Below the pieces are notes generated by a model. The model made no database searches, was not told where the DNA came from, and saw only the letters and a list, made by a program, of their open reading frames with translations. Made by a program: the position numbers and the translations under genes. From Nitrospirota bacterium (lineage in GTDB: Bacteria > Nitrospirota > UBA9217): DNA of 8,760 nucleotides. The stretch spans positions 1-8,760 of the forward strand of contig JAJYKN010000026.1 of NCBI GenBank assembly GCA_021788515.1, written 5' to 3'. Position 1 is the stretch's first letter; each line of letters opens with the position of its first letter. Of the stretch, positions 6,616 to 8,760 are shown in pieces.

Positions 6616-6663
6616 GACGCTTTTTGCTGCCAGGGAGGCGCGGAGACAGGCCGTCCATCTACT

Positions 6664-7995
6664 ATGATCAACATTCTCGTCGTTGACGACGAAGAGCCGT
6701 TCAGAAGGCTCCTGAACAAAGAACTGACCAGAAAAGGATATGCTGTCGAGGTTGCGCGCGACGGCAACGAGGCCCTGCGCCTTTTGCACGAACGCTCCTT
6801 CGACGTCGTGCTTCTCGATGTCGTCATGCCCGGCGTGGACGGCCTTTCGCTCATGAAAAAACTGAAGGAAGATTCCGGAGCGCCGGCGATCATCGTGCTC
6901 ACGGGCAAGGCGACGGTCGAGACCGCGGTGGAGGCCATGAAGAACGGGGCCTACGATTATCTCACCAAGCCTTACAAGCTCGACGAGCTCGCGATCATCA
7001 TCGACCGGGCCTACGAGTTCAGCCGGCTCTCGGTCAAGAGCAAGCTCCTGGAGCAGGAGCTGGTCAGGAAAGAATCCCCCTTCGAGTTTATCGGGAAAAG
7101 CAAACAGCTCCAGGACATCCTCGCCATGATCCAGAAGGCGGCGCCCACGGACTCGCCCGTATTCATCCAGGGTGAAAGCGGGACGGGCAAGGAGCTCATC
7201 GCGAACACGGTCTGGCATTTCAGCACCAGGAAGGACGCGCCGTTCATTGCCTTGAACTGCGCCACGCTGTCGGAAAATCTCATCGAGTCGGAGATCTTCG
7301 GCCACGAGAAGGGCGCCTTCACCAACGCCTACCAGATGAAGCACGGCCTCGTGGAGGTGGCGGACAAGGGAACGCTCTTTCTGGACGAGATCGGCGAGAT
7401 GCCCATCGGGCTCCAGCCAAAGCTTCTGCGCTTCCTCGATTCCGGCGAGTTCCGGAGAGTGGGGGGGAACAAGACGCTGCGCGTGGACGTGCGCATGATC
7501 GCCGCGACCAACAAGGACCTCAATAGCCTGATCAAGACAGGGACCTTCCGGGAAGATCTCTATTACCGCTTGAATGTGATCAACGTCGCCATCCCGCCGC
7601 TCCGCGAGCGGAAAGAGGACGTCGTCGAGCTGTCGCACCATTTCCTGAAAAAATACGCGAAGAAGCTGTCCAAACCCATTACGGAATTCACGTCTGAAGC
7701 CCTGGACCTGCTCACGGGATACAACTGGCCGGGCAACGTGCGGGAACTGGAGAACGTCGTGGAACGGGCCGTGATCCTCTGCGAATCAGGCAGGATCGGC
7801 GCGGAAGATCTCTCCATATCATCCTACTCGGCTGTTGCAGAGATGAGCGTGAACCCCTCGCTTGAAGAGATGGAGAAGAACTATATTCTCCGGGTGCTGA
7901 AGCAAGCAGGGAACAACCAGTCCAAGGCCAGCCAGCTTCTGGGCATCGACCGCAAGACGCTCTATCTCAAGCTCAAGAAATACGGCATCAGCTGA
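6664..7995 (+). CDS. NtrC-family sigma-54-dependent response regulator
   Basis: This 443-residue protein has the classic three-part layout. The receiver domain (about 1-115) has acidic residues Asp8-Asp9, phosphoacceptor Asp52, Thr80 and Lys102. The sigma-54 AAA+ domain (about 138-370) has Walker A GESGTGKE (170-177), Walker B LFLDE (238-242), and the TFREDLYYRLNV and NWPGNVRELENVVERA signatures. The C-terminal Fis-type helix-turn-helix (about 404-442) includes NNQSKASQLLGIDRKTLYLKLKK. The sigma-54 contact loop reads GAFTNA (217-222) instead of GAFTGA. Phosphorylated by the upstream kinase, it should oligomerise, bind an enhancer and drive open-complex formation at sigma-54 promoters. No convincing -24/-12 promoter was seen in the window, so its targets are probably elsewhere. 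The ATG at 6664 lacks a well-placed Shine-Dalgarno (nearest purine run GGAG at 6642-6645, too distant), so expression may depend on co-transcription with the kinase. Confidence 0.96.
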   Translation: MINILVVDDEEPFRRLLNKELTRKGYAVEVARDGNEALRLLHERSFDVVLLDVVMPGVDGLSLMKKLKEDSGAPAIIVLTGKATVETAVEAMKNGAYDYLTKPYKLDELAIIIDRAYEFSRLSVKSKLLEQELVRKESPFEFIGKSKQLQDILAMIQKAAPTDSPVFIQGESGTGKELIANTVWHFSTRKDAPFIALNCATLSENLIESEIFGHEKGAFTNAYQMKHGLVEVADKGTLFLDEIGEMPIGLQPKLLRFLDSGEFRRVGGNKTLRVDVRMIAATNKDLNSLIKTGTFREDLYYRLNVINVAIPPLRERKEDVVELSHHFLKKYAKKLSKPITEFTSEALDLLTGYNWPGNVRELENVVERAVILCESGRIGAEDLSISSYSAVAEMSVNPSLEEMEKNYILRVLKQAGNNQSKASQLLGIDRKTLYLKLKKYGIS

Positions 7996-8075
7996 GTCTT
8001 TACTTTCATCGCTCTTCTTTGGCAAGCTCGGATTTTGCGTTGAAGATGAAAATGGGGCACAATCTGTCATAACAA

Positions 8076-8109
8076 AAGGGCTGACTTCTTTTTTCGGAAG
8101 TCAGCCCTT
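8076..8109. terminator. Intrinsic terminator hairpin, probably bidirectional
   Basis: AAGGGCTGACTTC (8076-8088) and GAAGTCAGCCCTT (8097-8109) form a perfect 13-bp stem with an 8-nt loop. On the minus strand it is followed by a TTTT run (the A's at 8074-8077), so it best ends the membrane-protein transcript, whose stop is at 8192. On the plus strand the downstream T content is low (CTTCTCATTG), but the hairpin lies 80 bp after the response-regulator stop and may end that operon too. Confidence 0.8.
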
Positions 8110-8191
8110 CTCATTGTAATGGCACCCAGAGATAATAAAGCAGAGCATAGAATCAACAGCCACTTTGGTTTCCTCGGGCATTGCGGCGATA

Positions 8192-8755
8192 TCAACCTTG
8201 GAGCTTTTTGAAAAGGATATCCTTAAGACTGGAGCGGTCATTCCGGGAATAGGACTGATACAGGTTGGCGATCTTGGTGTCGTATTCGCTTTCCGATAGA
8301 AGGCCCGCTTCTTTGGCCATGTCAAGAATGCTCATCTTTTGCTGCAAGTCGGCCTGGACCTTCTCTCCAAGCTGCGCAACAAAGGCTTTATCCCGTTCCA
8401 GCCGCTTTTCACGGTAGTTCTTCATGCTCTTTTGGACCGCATAGGCCGTGAGGGCTGTGGCGAAAAGGGGCAGGAGCACGGAAAGGAACTTGTAGGTCGT
8501 CCTGCTGACCACATGGGTGCCCCCTTTCATGAGACCCCAGGAGGACAGAAACCCCTTGATCGGCGAGTTCGTAAAGGTGGATGCGACCCAGGAGCCAACG
8601 AGGATGCCAACAATGGCGCTTACTCCGGGGATCTGGCTGAACAACTGCTTCTTCGTGTAATAGGCGATCTCCCGCAGTTCCCGCTCCCATGCGGCCCGGT
8701 CCATGCTCCGTATCTTCCGGATAAGTTCAACTATATAGTCTACCAGCTTGTCCAT
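8192..8755 (-). CDS. Two-TM membrane protein with SHOCT-like C-terminal motif, function unknown
   Basis: This is a 187-residue protein on the minus strand. An amphipathic, charged N-terminal region (1-40) precedes two likely membrane helices: about 43-62 (VSAIVGILVGSWVASTF) and about 88-107 (YKFLSVLLPLFATALTAYAV). They are joined by a short Gly/Ser-rich loop that holds His81. After the second helix comes a basic, highly charged helix (110-140) that looks coiled-coil-forming. Then LDMAKEAGLLSESEYDTKIANLY (144-166) resembles the short SHOCT motif (a hydrophobic helix, a G-L-[LI]-[ST]-x-x-E-[YF] turn and a second helix) found at the ends of many membrane or oligomeric proteins. I do not recognise the family. 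The ATG at 8755 is only 5 bp from the window edge, so the ribosome-binding site cannot be seen and a start further upstream is possible. It ends at a strong terminator and is convergent with the two-component operon. Confidence 0.7.
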   Translation of the reverse strand: MDKLVDYIVELIRKIRSMDRAAWERELREIAYYTKKQLFSQIPGVSAIVGILVGSWVASTFTNSPIKGFLSSWGLMKGGTHVVSRTTYKFLSVLLPLFATALTAYAVQKSMKNYREKRLERDKAFVAQLGEKVQADLQQKMSILDMAKEAGLLSESEYDTKIANLYQSYSRNDRSSLKDILFKKLQG

Positions 8756-8760
8756 AGGCA

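Noticed and set aside
6616..6663. Possible fusion of kinase and response regulator, since both are in the same frame with no other stop between them
   Set aside because: A TGA at 6613-6615 ends a normal-length kinase and an ATG starts a normal-length regulator. The 16-codon gap is most simply a spacer.
5506..7641. A 711-codon open frame on the minus strand across the kinase and response-regulator genes
   Set aside because: It lies opposite two genes with complete, unmistakable domain sets. Its translation is rich in Asp, Glu, Arg, Val and Leu without any domain pattern, as expected from the complement of a GC-rich coding frame.
8021..8038. TGGCAAG...TTTTGC resembling a sigma-54 -24/-12 promoter downstream of the response-regulator gene
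   Set aside because: GG and GC are 14 nt apart instead of the required 10, and no plus-strand gene follows.
8101..8181. A 26-codon minus-strand small open frame just after the membrane-protein gene
   Set aside because: Its stop falls in the terminator stem, it has no well-placed ribosome-binding site and it shows no recognisable pattern.

Overview
The window looks like ordinary chromosomal DNA from a Gram-negative bacterium that uses sigma-54. The evidence is an outer-membrane-type RlpA lipoprotein, a PAS/GAF histidine kinase paired with an NtrC-family activator, GC-rich codon use and a 'CACAGAGG'-type inverted repeat. This combination is familiar from Desulfobacterota (old Deltaproteobacteria) and Nitrospirota, including metagenomic members. 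That assignment is inference, because no rRNA or other marker gene is present. There are no tRNA or rRNA genes, transposase, integrase, CRISPR array or phage gene.

Layout. At 1-372 lies the C-terminal end of a secreted protein with a PPC-like beta-sandwich domain, cut by the window edge. The gap 373-559 holds an imperfect 27-bp inverted repeat (456-535) of a dispersed type. On the minus strand, 560-1312 encodes an RlpA-like lipoprotein (DPBB domain plus SPOR domain). It is divergent from a two-gene plus-strand unit: a 101-residue Dabb (stress-responsive A/B barrel) protein at 1457-1762, then, 14 bp later, a 535-residue ACT-ACT-metallo-beta-lactamase fusion at 1777-3384. Convergent to this, 3422-4363 (minus) encodes a solo NMT1/SsuA-type periplasmic-binding-fold protein. 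It has no signal peptide and no ABC partner genes, but has a good sigma-70-like promoter with a palindrome beside it. Divergent from it is a two-component pair: a soluble PAS-GAF-PAS histidine kinase (4594-6615) and its sigma-54-dependent response regulator (6664-7995). A strong stem-loop at 8076-8109 separates the regulator from a convergent two-TM membrane protein with a SHOCT-like tail (8192-8755, minus).

How the genes relate. The kinase and regulator form an evident phosphorelay: cytoplasmic sensing through PAS/GAF, His445 to Asp52, then sigma-54 activation. The regulated promoter is not visible in the window. The Dabb and ACT-MBL genes are probably co-transcribed, but their substrates are unknown. 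The remaining genes look like independent single-gene units.

I do not see a clear new multi-gene system. The points most worth a second look are the ACT-ACT-MBL fusion with an HxDxDH metal motif next to a Dabb gene, the leaderless solo binding protein with its promoter and palindrome, the cysteine cluster in the kinase's second PAS domain, and the GAFTNA variant in the regulator.
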